Counted from the stretch's first letter, positions 37,664-46,414 are shown. The stretch: DNA of 64,000 bases from Malaciobacter pacificus (GCF_004214795.1 NZ_CP035928.1:124001-188000); one strand, 5' to 3'. Program-made: numbers and translations. Notes: generated from the sequence alone by a model not told the origin.

Positions 37664-37804
37664 ATGAAGATGAAAATTTTAATTAAAACTCTTCCTTTTT
37701 GTTTTGCATTAGCATTTAGTGCTTGTACTGTAAAAGATACAACAACTTACGGTGTAAAACCTAACTTAGCACATAGTAAAGTAATTGCTGTTGAATCAAA
37801 ATAA
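37664..37804 (+). CDS. 46-residue lipoprotein
   Basis: A short reading frame, ATG at 37664 (or 37670), encodes 46 residues: a hydrophobic signal ending FSAC at Cys21, then a 25-residue polar tail with TVKDTTTYGVKP. The lipobox is slightly atypical (Phe at -3). It starts 7 bp after the preceding gene; an AGGA-like site is present. Its end overlaps the next gene by 20 bp in a different frame, suggesting translational coupling. It resembles small lysis- or entericidin-like lipoproteins only in size. Confidence 0.6.
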   Translation: MKMKILIKTLPFCFALAFSACTVKDTTTYGVKPNLAHSKVIAVESK

Positions 37805-39542
37805 TTTATTTAAAATAAGTATAAGAATATTTCTTGTACTTATTTTATTTCCTACTTTTACTTTTGCTTATTATCATAGTGTTATAAACCCAAAAAAACT
37901 AAATGTATCTTATGGCTTTGAAAAGGGAAACTATAAGATTCATTTAAAAGAAACTAATTATCTATCATTTAAAAGTGCTACGGGATTTTCCTTTTATCTT
38001 CCAAGTTATGTTACAGATTTTAGAATAGAGTTTTTAAGAAGTAGTTCTAAAGGATTAATTTATGGGGCATTGGGAAGAAGTAGAAATGTTGATTTCACAA
38101 ATGTAATAAAACCATCACTTGATAATTTAGATTATTTTCAAACTAATCCAAAAGATAATAAAAAACAGTTAAACCATCTAAATAATGGTCAAAAAATCTA
38201 CTATGATGCTAGGACATCTTTAGTTTTTGAAGCTAATAATTTAAGTTCAAATAGATACTTAAATCGAAGCTATTTTTTTACTTTTGATAAAACAAAAGAT
38301 GCTAAGGCTTTAAAAAATCTTGCATATTCATACTATTTAATTTTAGATAAATCAAAAGTTGATAGTTATGTAAAAAGAAATTTTCAAATACTAGATTATG
38401 AAAAAAAAGAGTTTCAATTACTTCACACATATTTAAACAATCTATTAAATAAGAGAAATATTAAGAAAGAAAGTATTAAAAAAGAGAAAAAAGTTGCTGT
38501 TATAAAAACAAAACCTAAAAAGGTAGTTCCTGCTAAAAAACAAATATATTTAAATCGAACAAAAATTGTTTTTATGAAAGAGTTTGAATATAAAAAATTT
38601 CAGTTTAAAATAAATAATGACACATCAAAAATAGAAATTAAAAAACAGCTAGATGAACTTTATAAAAAAATTACTCACCTTAAAAATGCCCATGAAAAAA
38701 GAGTTTTAAATATCAATTATGAAAAAGACTTTAGAGTTTTAAATGCGATTGAGAGTCTAAAAGAGGAGTTGATTTTAGTATCAAGATTATTAGAAGATTT
38801 TAATTTTGTTGATTCAAGAATTGATTATACTTTAAATTATGATTTATATAAAAAAATCTATGAATCAATAGGTGTTCATAAATCTAATATAGACTCTTTA
38901 TTAAGCTTTTTACCCAAAGAAAAACTAGTTACTTATAACCAAAGTGATTTAAATCTTATTGACTATAATTTCACAAAAAATAGTTTGGAAAATATAATAA
39001 AACTTGTTGAAACTACTAAAGAAGAAAATAGTGATTTTTCTATGAATTGTTATAATAATTTAGAAAAATTTAATGAAAAATGTATGAATTATAAAGGCTA
39101 TTATGATAACTTTATTCAAAGTAATATAAATAATCTTAAAATACCTAAAAAAGAGTTTTTATTAAAATATTCTGATTCTAAAATATTAAATAATATTGCA
39201 GTTTACTATTATAAAAATTTAGATTTAGAATTGTCTGAGTTTTATTTATTAGAAGCTTTAAAAAAAGCAAAAACTGAATCTGTAAAAGAGCTGATAAATT
39301 TTAATATGGGTATCTTAAATTTATTTATAAATAGTGATAAATCAAAAATATTAGCTGTTAAATATTTTGAAAAAACAAAATTAAAAGAGGCTTACTATAA
39401 TTTAGGGATTAGTTATTATAATGGTTTTGGAGTAAGAGAAAATGATAAAAAAGCATTTAATTACTTTAAAAAAGCAAGTGATATGAATTTAAATATTGCA
39501 AAAGAAAACTATGAAAAAATGCTAAAAATGGGTTTTAAATAG
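37785..39542 (+). CDS. Exported Sel1-repeat protein
   Basis: The 585-residue protein starts at TTG 37785 (TTG at 37791 is also possible). It has a signal peptide (ISIRIFLVLILFPTFTFA), a beta-rich N-terminal region to about residue 120 that faintly resembles MalM-type periplasmic proteins, a Lys-rich linker (about 225-250), a long helical region, and Sel1/TPR-like repeats at about 540-585 (YYNLGISYYNGFGVRENDKK). Sel1 repeats mediate protein contacts. It is coupled to the lipoprotein gene and its last 8 bp overlap the convergent kinase gene. The function is unknown. Confidence 0.7.
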   Translation: MLLNQNNLFKISIRIFLVLILFPTFTFAYYHSVINPKKLNVSYGFEKGNYKIHLKETNYLSFKSATGFSFYLPSYVTDFRIEFLRSSSKGLIYGALGRSRNVDFTNVIKPSLDNLDYFQTNPKDNKKQLNHLNNGQKIYYDARTSLVFEANNLSSNRYLNRSYFFTFDKTKDAKALKNLAYSYYLILDKSKVDSYVKRNFQILDYEKKEFQLLHTYLNNLLNKRNIKKESIKKEKKVAVIKTKPKKVVPAKKQIYLNRTKIVFMKEFEYKKFQFKINNDTSKIEIKKQLDELYKKITHLKNAHEKRVLNINYEKDFRVLNAIESLKEELILVSRLLEDFNFVDSRIDYTLNYDLYKKIYESIGVHKSNIDSLLSFLPKEKLVTYNQSDLNLIDYNFTKNSLENIIKLVETTKEENSDFSMNCYNNLEKFNEKCMNYKGYYDNFIQSNINNLKIPKKEFLLKYSDSKILNNIAVYYYKNLDLELSEFYLLEALKKAKTESVKELINFNMGILNLFINSDKSKILAVKYFEKTKLKEAYYNLGISYYNGFGVRENDKKAFNYFKKASDMNLNIAKENYEKMLKMGFK

Positions 39543-42066
39543 GTATTTCAAGTGTGAATTTTGCTCCATATAACTGTTTGTTTTCAAATGTAAATGACTC
39601 ATTGGTAGCTTCTATAGATCCTTTTAAATGGTTTTCTATAAGCTGCTTAGTCATATATAAACCTATTCCAGTACCTTTATATTGATGTTTTGTTGTAAAG
39701 TATGGTTCAAAGATTTTGTCTAGAATCTCTTTTTTTATACCATTAGCACTATCTATAATCTCAATTACTAAATTATCTTTGTCTTTAAATACATTTATTA
39801 ATATATATTTATCTTTTTCTTTTAAGAGTAAAGCATCTTTTGCATTTATAAGTATGTTCATTATAGATTGAATTAGTTCATTTTCTAAACTTATGATTTC
39901 CAAGTTTTTATCTATGTTTTTAATAAAAACTATGTTGTAATTAATGATTTTAGATCCAAGTAAATCAATACATTTATTTATCATATTATGTATATTAATT
40001 GATTTTTTTTCTTTATTTTCATTAAAATATGTTCTAAAATCATCAATTGTATCACTTAAATATTGAGTTGAGTTTTTAATATGTAAAATAGCCTCTTTAA
40101 ACTCTTCATCACTTAGGGTATTTAGTTCTTTTTTTAACTCTAGTCCAGATGCTGCAACTGATATTACAGATAAAGGTTGTCTCCATTGATGTGCAATATT
40201 TTCTAACATTTCACCCATAGAAGCCATTCTAGATTGTTTAATTAGTATTTTATTTTTTTCTTCATTTTTCTGTATTTCTAATGCAACTTTCTTGTTTAGC
40301 TCATTATTTAATCTTTTTAATAAATACTGTCTATAAAAAAGAAAAGATAAAAAAGAAAAGATTATTAATATATATAAAATCCTATAATCAAACTCTTTAT
40401 TAAAGTTTACAGAGATCCATTTATTTAATATTTTCTGTAATTCATTATCATTTATTGAGTCTATAGCTTTAGAAAAAATTGAATTTAACAATGGTTCATC
40501 ATTTCTTGTTCCAATTCCTAAATTCCAAGTATCATTTAGTTTTGCTGTAATTTTAAGTTGCCCTATATAATCTTTTTGTATATGAAAACCAACTGTTGCT
40601 ATTGTCCCAATAAATCCAAATGCATTACCGTTTAAAACTTTTTCTAAGCCTTCAGTAATATTTTCAACTTCAATAAAATTAATAGTTGGATATTTTATTT
40701 TAAGGATTTCTCCATATGCATAACCTTTTACTATAGCTAGTCTTTTATCTTTTACTTGCTCTAATTTATCAATAAAGGGTTGATTAATATCTGTTGCTAT
40801 AACTAAGGGTATGTGCAAATAAGGTTTTGTAAAATCAAGGTATTTCTCTCTTTTAGGCGTAGACATAACTAATGAAAAAGCATCACACTCTCTATTTTGA
40901 CCAAGTTTTAGACTTTCACTCCAGCTTTTAGTAACGATAGGTTCAATTGGAATAGCAAGCTTTTTTTCTAAAAGTTTAAAATAATCAGCAGTGATTCCAA
41001 TATGTTTACCTTTTTTAAAACTTTCAAAAGGCATCCACATTGGATCAATACAAAGTTTGATTTTCTTTTTTTGTTTTAAATATATTAATTCAGAGTTTGT
41101 TAGATTTAAATTATTTAAATGATTAGAATATACTAGTTCATTAAATTTTATATCTTTATCTAGTAAACCCATAACTTTATAAGTATTAATAATTAAATTA
41201 ATCCTTTCAGGAGTAATTGTTCCTATTCTTCCTTTTTCATCATAAACTAATTTTTTCATTTCATTAGCTTCAAAAATTAAGCTTTCTAAACTTTTATTTT
41301 GTGGATTATATTTTTCATAAATTAATTTTGCAACTTCATTTATATTATTAAATGCATATTCCCAGCCTTTAATAGTTGCTTGATAAAAATCAGAAACTAA
41401 TTTAGGATCTTTATTAACAAGCTCACTTCTTGTGAAAATTAATTCTTCATAGAAGTCAAACCCATAATCTTTAGGATTAAAGATTTTTGTTTTATAGCCT
41501 TTTTCTTTTAATAAAAAAGGTTCATTTGTAGTATAAGCTAACATCAAATCAGTTTTTTTATTGATTAAATCATTTACATCAAAGCTATGAGGAAGTATAT
41601 TTATATCATCTAACCCAACACCTTTGCTTGTGAGCATAGATTGTAAAGTAGCAAATCGTTCCTGCTCTTTTGTAATCATTAATTTTTTATTTTTAAAATC
41701 TTGAATGTAATTTATATTTGCGTTTTCAAGAGCTATTAAAACCAAAGGAGAAGATTGAAAAATTGAGCCAAGGATTACAATATCTTTCCCATTAGCTTTT
41801 TCTATAAGTAATGAAGTTGAGTTTGTACCAAAATCAGCATTGCCATTTAGTACCTCATTAGTTACTATTGTATCTGAAGTGAATTTTTTTAGTTCTACTT
41901 CTAGATTAAAATCTTTATAGAAACCTTTTTCCTTTGCAACATAAAATCCTGCAAATTCAAATTGGTCAAGCCACATTAATTGTACAGAGGTTTTCCTAAT
42001 TTCAGAAGAATGTACAAAGGATATAAAAACAATTAATAAGAGAAGTTTAGTAATATAATTTTTTAT
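39535..42066 (-). CDS. Sensor histidine kinase with two periplasmic binding domains
   Basis: The 843-residue protein (with the start below) has a signal peptide, an NMT1/ThiY-type binding domain (about 27-265, VQLMWLDQFEFAGFYVAKEK), a second, family 3 binding domain (about 325-545, KLCIDPMWMPFESFKKG), one membrane helix (560-580), HisKA with H626 in AHQWRQPL, and an HATPase domain (NILINAKDAL, GTGIGLYM). The first ATG at 41976 would cut off the signal peptide and the first strand. Upstream the frame is open, and an ATA at 42066 lies 6 bp after AAGGA, giving KNYITKLLLLIVFISFVHSS. I chose that start. No response regulator is adjacent. Confidence 0.85.
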   Translation of the reverse strand: MKNYITKLLLLIVFISFVHSSEIRKTSVQLMWLDQFEFAGFYVAKEKGFYKDFNLEVELKKFTSDTIVTNEVLNGNADFGTNSTSLLIEKANGKDIVILGSIFQSSPLVLIALENANINYIQDFKNKKLMITKEQERFATLQSMLTSKGVGLDDINILPHSFDVNDLINKKTDLMLAYTTNEPFLLKEKGYKTKIFNPKDYGFDFYEELIFTRSELVNKDPKLVSDFYQATIKGWEYAFNNINEVAKLIYEKYNPQNKSLESLIFEANEMKKLVYDEKGRIGTITPERINLIINTYKVMGLLDKDIKFNELVYSNHLNNLNLTNSELIYLKQKKKIKLCIDPMWMPFESFKKGKHIGITADYFKLLEKKLAIPIEPIVTKSWSESLKLGQNRECDAFSLVMSTPKREKYLDFTKPYLHIPLVIATDINQPFIDKLEQVKDKRLAIVKGYAYGEILKIKYPTINFIEVENITEGLEKVLNGNAFGFIGTIATVGFHIQKDYIGQLKITAKLNDTWNLGIGTRNDEPLLNSIFSKAIDSINDNELQKILNKWISVNFNKEFDYRILYILIIFSFLSFLFYRQYLLKRLNNELNKKVALEIQKNEEKNKILIKQSRMASMGEMLENIAHQWRQPLSVISVAASGLELKKELNTLSDEEFKEAILHIKNSTQYLSDTIDDFRTYFNENKEKKSINIHNMINKCIDLLGSKIINYNIVFIKNIDKNLEIISLENELIQSIMNILINAKDALLLKEKDKYILINVFKDKDNLVIEIIDSANGIKKEILDKIFEPYFTTKHQYKGTGIGLYMTKQLIENHLKGSIEATNESFTFENKQLYGAKFTLEIPI

Positions 42067-42190
42067 TTTTAATCCTTAAATAATCTTAATTATAGTTTAT
42101 ATATTTTCTTATTAATTTATGATTTAATTAACGCAGTTTTACAAAAAAGTAAGATAAAATGTCAACTATAATAATTTTTAGGAAAAATTC

Positions 42191-42685
42191 ATGTCTAAAG
42201 AAAAAACATTAAAAAAAAAGATTTTAGATTATATTTATACAACATCGAAACAACCAATACTTTTAAAAGATTTACTTGTTGCAAATAGGCAGTATAATGA
42301 AGGTATGCATGTAGAACCTGCAAGACTTGGATTTAGATTAAAGTTAGGAAGAGCATATTTAGTTTATATTCTTTTAGTTTTATCTGTATTAGTTCCTATC
42401 TCATTATTAACTCATAAGCCTTTAGCTATTATTGACCCTCATATTTCTATATTAGGTGCGATGATTATAACTGCAATTATATTTATAGGGTTTAATTTTT
42501 TTAGGTCATACATGAGAGATTCAATTACTAAAGAATTGATTAAAAAATCATGGATATTACATTTTCCGTATTTTTCTTACGAAGAGTATTCAAAAAAAAT
42601 TGATGAAATCTTTGAAAATGCTATGAAAGATGAAATAAATAAAAGAGATTTAGAAAGATATATTTTAGATAATTTATCTAAATAG
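42191..42685 (+). CDS. Small membrane protein of unknown function
   Basis: The 164-residue protein has a charged cytoplasmic N-terminus of about 50 residues, two membrane helices (about 54-72 and 85-105) and a charged C-terminal tail of about 55 residues, YSKKIDEIFENAMKDEI among them. No family is recognised. A -10 candidate TAAAAT lies at 42155 and AGGA precedes the ATG. It is transcribed alone and ends in a hairpin that reaches into the convergent Kunitz gene. Confidence 0.7.
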   Translation: MSKEKTLKKKILDYIYTTSKQPILLKDLLVANRQYNEGMHVEPARLGFRLKLGRAYLVYILLVLSVLVPISLLTHKPLAIIDPHISILGAMIITAIIFIGFNFFRSYMRDSITKELIKKSWILHFPYFSYEEYSKKIDEIFENAMKDEINKRDLERYILDNLSK

Positions 42686-42704
42686 AGTTGTTATTCACAA
42701 CTCT
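42684..42704 (+). terminator. Terminator inside the end of the Kunitz gene
   Basis: An 8-bp stem AGAGTTGT/ACAACTCT with a 5-base loop and a T-run starting at the stem end. It covers the stop codons of both convergent genes, so its 3' arm is also coding for the last residues of the Kunitz protein. Confidence 0.7.
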
Positions 42705-42930
42705 TTTTACACTCTTTCATGGTTTGAAATGGGATATTACCTCCACATCCTCCCCAAATAAAAGTTTTACAAGTTCCACTATTAAAATCAAAATAATATT
42801 TATTAATCATAGCTTTACATTTTCCTGTTTTTGGTTGAGAGTAACACTTTGAATCAAGTTTTTTATTGCTAGTTGAACATCCAGTTAATGCAAATATAAA
42901 AATTAAAGTAAGTAAAAAAAGTTTAATCAT
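42691..42930 (-). CDS. Kunitz/BPTI-type protease inhibitor lipoprotein
   Basis: The 79-residue protein has a lipoprotein signal with LTGC (Cys18), a 10-residue linker and one Kunitz domain (29-78). Its six cysteines are C29, C38, C54, C62, C74 and C78, with gaps 9, 16, 8, 12 and 4; BPTI has 9, 16, 8, 13 and 4. The residue after C38, the P1 position, is K39, as in trypsin-type inhibitors. YYFDFNSGTCKTFIWGGCGG is the Kunitz signature. Kunitz domains are common in animals and uncommon in bacteria. It overlaps the preceding gene by ATGA. The target protease is unknown. Confidence 0.9.
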   Translation of the reverse strand: MIKLFLLTLIFIFALTGCSTSNKKLDSKCYSQPKTGKCKAMINKYYFDFNSGTCKTFIWGGCGGNIPFQTMKECKKSCE

Positions 42931-43685
42931 TTAAAATCCTTATCATAAATAGCTTTTATAGAAGTATTTCTAAGTTTCTTTAAATCCATATCAATATATT
43001 TGCCAATGATATCTTGCCTTTGTTTAAAAGCTAATGTAATTTTTCTTTTTGCTGGTCTATGTTCATATATAAAATAGCCAGCTTCATTCATGCTAAGTCT
43101 AACAGGTGAAGCGATAGAATATGTACTCATAACACAGTTTTCATGTGAGATATTATATAAATCATCAAAATATTCCTTTGTCCATAACTCCATATTTACA
43201 TCACTTGAAAAGGCATCTTGATATATGATGTTAAAAAAATCATTAGGAAATGATTTTATATAATTTCTTGCATCACCAATATTTATTTCTATTTTAATAT
43301 TTTCATCTTCATATTTATTTGTTGTTGCAACACTTTTTATAATATGCTTTATCTCTTCAAACTCTTTTGGGAATTTAAAAGTTTCAAGTGATTTTACAAG
43401 TTCCCCATCAAGTTCAGGAGAGTAGATATTCACTTTTATATTTATATTATTTTGTAAAATATAAAATAAAGTTGTAAAAGTATTGTATCCTATACCAAAA
43501 CAAATATCTAAGATATTTAATTCTTTTTTACCTTTATGAAAATCTAAAGTTGGAATAATATGTTTTGTAAGTGATTCTTGAATTGCTCCATCATCTGGAT
43601 TGTGATAGTGTTGATTGTACTTTTGCGAAAATAGAGTGTTTGAACCATCTTTTGTGGCAACTATACTGTTTATATTATCTTGCAT
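42927..43685 (-). CDS. mnmD: MnmD-type tRNA methyltransferase
   Basis: The 252-residue protein matches the N-terminal methyltransferase half of MnmC, which methylates the aminomethyl group at the wobble uridine of tRNAs; the oxidase half is absent, so it is MnmD-like. Signs are HYHNPDDGAIQESL at the start, the SAM loop LDICFGIGYNTFTTL, and YQDAFSSDVNMELWTKEYF. It overlaps the Kunitz gene by ATGA and follows the next gene on its 5' side directly. Confidence 0.85.
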   Translation of the reverse strand: MQDNINSIVATKDGSNTLFSQKYNQHYHNPDDGAIQESLTKHIIPTLDFHKGKKELNILDICFGIGYNTFTTLFYILQNNINIKVNIYSPELDGELVKSLETFKFPKEFEEIKHIIKSVATTNKYEDENIKIEINIGDARNYIKSFPNDFFNIIYQDAFSSDVNMELWTKEYFDDLYNISHENCVMSTYSIASPVRLSMNEAGYFIYEHRPAKRKITLAFKQRQDIIGKYIDMDLKKLRNTSIKAIYDKDFK

Positions 43686-44128
43686 TAAAGTCCATTATCC
43701 CAATGGTGCATTTTTTTAGCAGTGAATAAATCATAATCTTCGAATAAATCAATATAGTTTGCTGCTTGGAAACCTATATTCTCAAGTAATTGTGTTGTTT
43801 CAAATCTATCAGATTTTTCTTTTTTCTCTAAGATTATGATATTTCCAGAGTTTTCTATTGCTTTATACATAAGTTTTAAAATCTTATCTTTATTTGGGCA
43901 GTAACTTAAAATATCTCCTAAAACTACGTATTCATATTCTCTAGCTGTTGCTCTAAGCTTTGCACTTGATTCATCTATAAAAGGAATATATTTTATATTT
44001 CCTTCATTTTCTTTTTTTACTTCTTCTAAAGTATCATTGATAAGGTCTAGATTATTGTTTATATGTAAGATGGCGATATTTGGGTAAGGAGCAAAAAGCT
44101 CCTTAAATAGGTTTAACTCTTTTGACAA
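43685..44128 (-). CDS. Rossmann-fold protein resembling a methyltransferase
   Basis: The 147-residue protein looks like a methyltransferase fold with an altered SAM site. IAILHINNNLDLINDTL replaces the usual glycine loop, and VVLGDILSYCPNKDKILKLM with a later NIIILEKK matches the middle and end strands. Its start overlaps nothing upstream; its last base is shared with the mnmD start. It is 2 bp after luxS. The function is unknown, and it may be a non-catalytic partner. Confidence 0.6.
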   Translation of the reverse strand: MSKELNLFKELFAPYPNIAILHINNNLDLINDTLEEVKKENEGNIKYIPFIDESSAKLRATAREYEYVVLGDILSYCPNKDKILKLMYKAIENSGNIIILEKKEKSDRFETTQLLENIGFQAANYIDLFEDYDLFTAKKMHHWDNGL

Positions 44129-44130
44129 GA

Positions 44131-44646
44131 TTAGTTACCTAGTGATTTTAGTTTTTCTTCACTTAAAAATAACTCTTCATTTGACATAACTCCAATATCT
44201 GAATCTAAAATATCTTGTGCAATTTCTTTTGCTTCTTCAAGTGAGTGCATAGCACATGTTCCACATTGATAGATATTTAATTCTGGGATATCTTCTTGTT
44301 TTTCTACATTTAAAACATCTTGCATAGATGCTCTCCATGCTTTTCCTACTTCTTGCTCACTTGGACTTCCAAGTAAACTCATATAAAAACCAGTTCTACA
44401 CCCCATAGGTGAAACATCAATGATTTCAACTTTGTCAGAGTTTAAATGATTTCTAATAAATCCAGCAAAAAGGTGTTCTAAAGTGTGAATACCTTTTTCC
44501 CCTAACATTTTTTCATTTGGTACACAAAATCTTAAATCAAAAACTGTGATAATGTCCCCTGATGGTGATTTCATAGTTTTTGCAACTCTAACTGCAGGTG
44601 CAGGCATGATAGTATGATCAACTCTAAAACTGTCTAATAATGGCAT
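44131..44646 (-). CDS. luxS: S-ribosylhomocysteine lyase LuxS
   Basis: LuxS splits S-ribosylhomocysteine into homocysteine and the AI-2 precursor. The metal ligands H54 and H58 (HTLEH) and C128 (QCGTCAMHS) and catalytic C83 (MGCRTGFY) are all present. The 171-residue length is normal. It completes the activated methyl cycle together with MetH; the first gene of that cycle, pfs, is not in the window. Confidence 0.97.
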   Translation of the reverse strand: MPLLDSFRVDHTIMPAPAVRVAKTMKSPSGDIITVFDLRFCVPNEKMLGEKGIHTLEHLFAGFIRNHLNSDKVEIIDVSPMGCRTGFYMSLLGSPSEQEVGKAWRASMQDVLNVEKQEDIPELNIYQCGTCAMHSLEEAKEIAQDILDSDIGVMSNEELFLSEEKLKSLGN

Positions 44647-44680
44647 AAAAAATCCTTTTGTAAAATATATTCAATTTTTA

Positions 44681-45385
44681 TTAATTGCTGATTGTATCAA
44701 AATTTTGATGAATATTTTTTAATTCTAGTTTATAACCAATTCCTGAGTAGTTTTTTATAATACTTTTGAAGGTCTTTTTTCTTAAATCTCTAATAAGTGA
44801 TTTTAGTGCAGCTTCAGTTGCTTCATTATTCCAAATATGATATTCAATCTCTTCATAACTTACTATTCTACCTTGGTTTTGTATTAAAAGATTGAATAAT
44901 AAACTCTCTTTTTTATTTAGTACATAAGATTCATTCCCTTTTATAATACTTTGTGTTTGGAAATTAAAATATATATTATCTGAGAGTTTGAAGTTACTAT
45001 ATAAGCGTCTTTCAATAATTTCCATACATTTATGTAATGCATCTAAAATAGTTTTATCATCAAATGGTTTGATTATGTATTTAGTAATATAAAGCTCAAG
45101 AAGTTCACTTAGATAAGAGTTATTATTGTTAGAACTAATTACAATAAATGCTGTTTTTATATCATCACTTCTAACTTCATTCATAAAATCAATAATATTT
45201 TTATCTTCAAATTCACTGTTTATTATAATTAAACAAGGCGATTGTTTTATATACTCTTTTTTTGATTCTTCTATTGTTTTAGTACATGTAACTTTATTTA
45301 CTGTATTGCAAAGAAGAGTATATAAAGACTCATCTTTGCTACATTTATCCATTACATAAAGTACAGATAAATCACTTAATTCCAT
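44681..45385 (-). CDS. Atypical OmpR-type response regulator
   Basis: The 234-residue protein has a receiver-like domain (about 1-125) and an OmpR/PhoB-type winged helix (about 135-225, LNKKESLLFNLLIQNQGRIV and LKSLIRDLRKKTF). The phosphoacceptor Asp is replaced by Asn56 (CLIIINSEFE), and only one acidic residue (D13) remains of the metal pocket, although the KPF Lys is kept. It is therefore probably controlled without phosphorylation. No kinase is adjacent. Several Cys (15, 26, 34, 51) might allow redox sensing; this is speculative. Confidence 0.82.
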   Translation of the reverse strand: MELSDLSVLYVMDKCSKDESLYTLLCNTVNKVTCTKTIEESKKEYIKQSPCLIIINSEFEDKNIIDFMNEVRSDDIKTAFIVISSNNNNSYLSELLELYITKYIIKPFDDKTILDALHKCMEIIERRLYSNFKLSDNIYFNFQTQSIIKGNESYVLNKKESLLFNLLIQNQGRIVSYEEIEYHIWNNEATEAALKSLIRDLRKKTFKSIIKNYSGIGYKLELKNIHQNFDTISN

Positions 45386-45393
45386 TTAATACC

Positions 45394-45954
45394 TTATATT
45401 AAATCTAATATCTCATCAGTTGTATGAACATTTGCATAAGCAAATTGAAGTGCTGACATAATTGTTGCATGGGCTAAAGTTGCATCAACTTTTACACCAT
45501 TAAACTCTACATTACTAGTAGTACAAGCATCGTGTGCTACATAACAGTTATATCCAAAGTCACTAGCAGCTCTTGTAACTGCATCTATACACATATAAGA
45601 CATTGCTCCAACGATTATTACATTTTCAATATTAGAAGAATCTAATATCTCTTTTAGATTAGTGTCTTTAAATGAATTAACATTATTTTTTAGAACTTGT
45701 TCTTCATCATTTTTTGGAGTTAATGATTCATGAATTTTTGCCCCATCAGAATTTGGTGCAAAAAATGGTGGGTTATCCATAGCAAATTCATGTCTAACGT
45801 GAACAATTTTTATATCTGAGTCTCTACATTTATTTAATATTTTTAAAGCATTCGCTGCAGCCTCTTCTGTTTTGTGTAGTGGCCATTTAGCACCTTGAAT
45901 ACTATTAAAATAGTCATTTTGTAAATCAATTAAAACTAAAGCTGTGTTTTTCAT
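45394..45954 (-). CDS. Isochorismatase-family cysteine hydrolase
   Basis: The 186-residue protein has the catalytic triad of the family: D10 (LVLIDLQNDYF), K89 (VLKNNVNSF) and C122 (GAMSYMCIDAVTRAA). This group includes nicotinamidases and amide hydrolases; the residues around C122 fit a general amidase more than PncA. It lies 9 bp before the atypical response regulator on the same strand, so the two may be one unit. Confidence 0.88.
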   Translation of the reverse strand: MKNTALVLIDLQNDYFNSIQGAKWPLHKTEEAAANALKILNKCRDSDIKIVHVRHEFAMDNPPFFAPNSDGAKIHESLTPKNDEEQVLKNNVNSFKDTNLKEILDSSNIENVIIVGAMSYMCIDAVTRAASDFGYNCYVAHDACTTSNVEFNGVKVDATLAHATIMSALQFAYANVHTTDEILDLI

Positions 45955-46024
45955 TTTCTCTCCTTTTATATTTATAAAAAATTATATAAATATATAGGAG
46001 GAAAAAAGTAGGATTTTTATCGAT

Positions 46025-46414
46025 TTAATTTATAGTTTCATAATCTTTAACTAGTTTTTCTAAAAATAGTTTTGCTTTTTTCTTTTGTAAATAAGCATAT
46101 CCAGCTACAAATATAACGCCAATTCCATAGGTTAAAAGTATTGCAAGTATTATTAAAATAGTTAAAACCAAAGTATCATGTAATTGTGCATTTATGATTA
46201 ATTCATTTTCCCCTGAAGCTTTTTGGATATCGATTATTGTATTATATTTTAATAGTGTATTTAAGTGAACTTTTTTTATTTCTATTGAATTTGTTTGAAT
46301 AGAAGTTTCATACTCTTTTTCTTTTGTAAGTTGTTTTTTGAAAAATTCTAAAAATTCTTTTTTAGTATTTTTAATTTTAATTTTTTCTTTTATGCTAACA
46401 TCAAATATACCCAT
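46025..46414 (-). CDS. Small membrane protein of unknown function
   Basis: The 129-residue protein has a polar N-terminal domain of about 75 residues and then a hydrophobic stretch (about 82-108, TLVLTILIILAILLTYGIGV) that could be one long or two short helices. A basic tail follows. No family is recognised. It is separated from the isochorismatase gene by 70 bp and from dgkA by 57 bp, so its transcription unit is unclear. Confidence 0.6.
   Translation of the reverse strand: MGIFDVSIKEKIKIKNTKKEFLEFFKKQLTKEKEYETSIQTNSIEIKKVHLNTLLKYNTIIDIQKASGENELIINAQLHDTLVLTILIILAILLTYGIGVIFVAGYAYLQKKKAKLFLEKLVKDYETIN

Noticed and set aside
37664-37804. Short frame as non-coding spacer
   Set aside because: Kept as a gene instead: it has a signal peptide, a lipobox-like Cys and operon-like spacing, which random AT-rich DNA would rarely give.
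43685-44128. Pseudogene remnant of a methyltransferase
   Set aside because: The frame is intact, tightly packed in an operon with luxS and mnmD, and keeps the fold pattern; loss of the SAM loop alone does not show decay.
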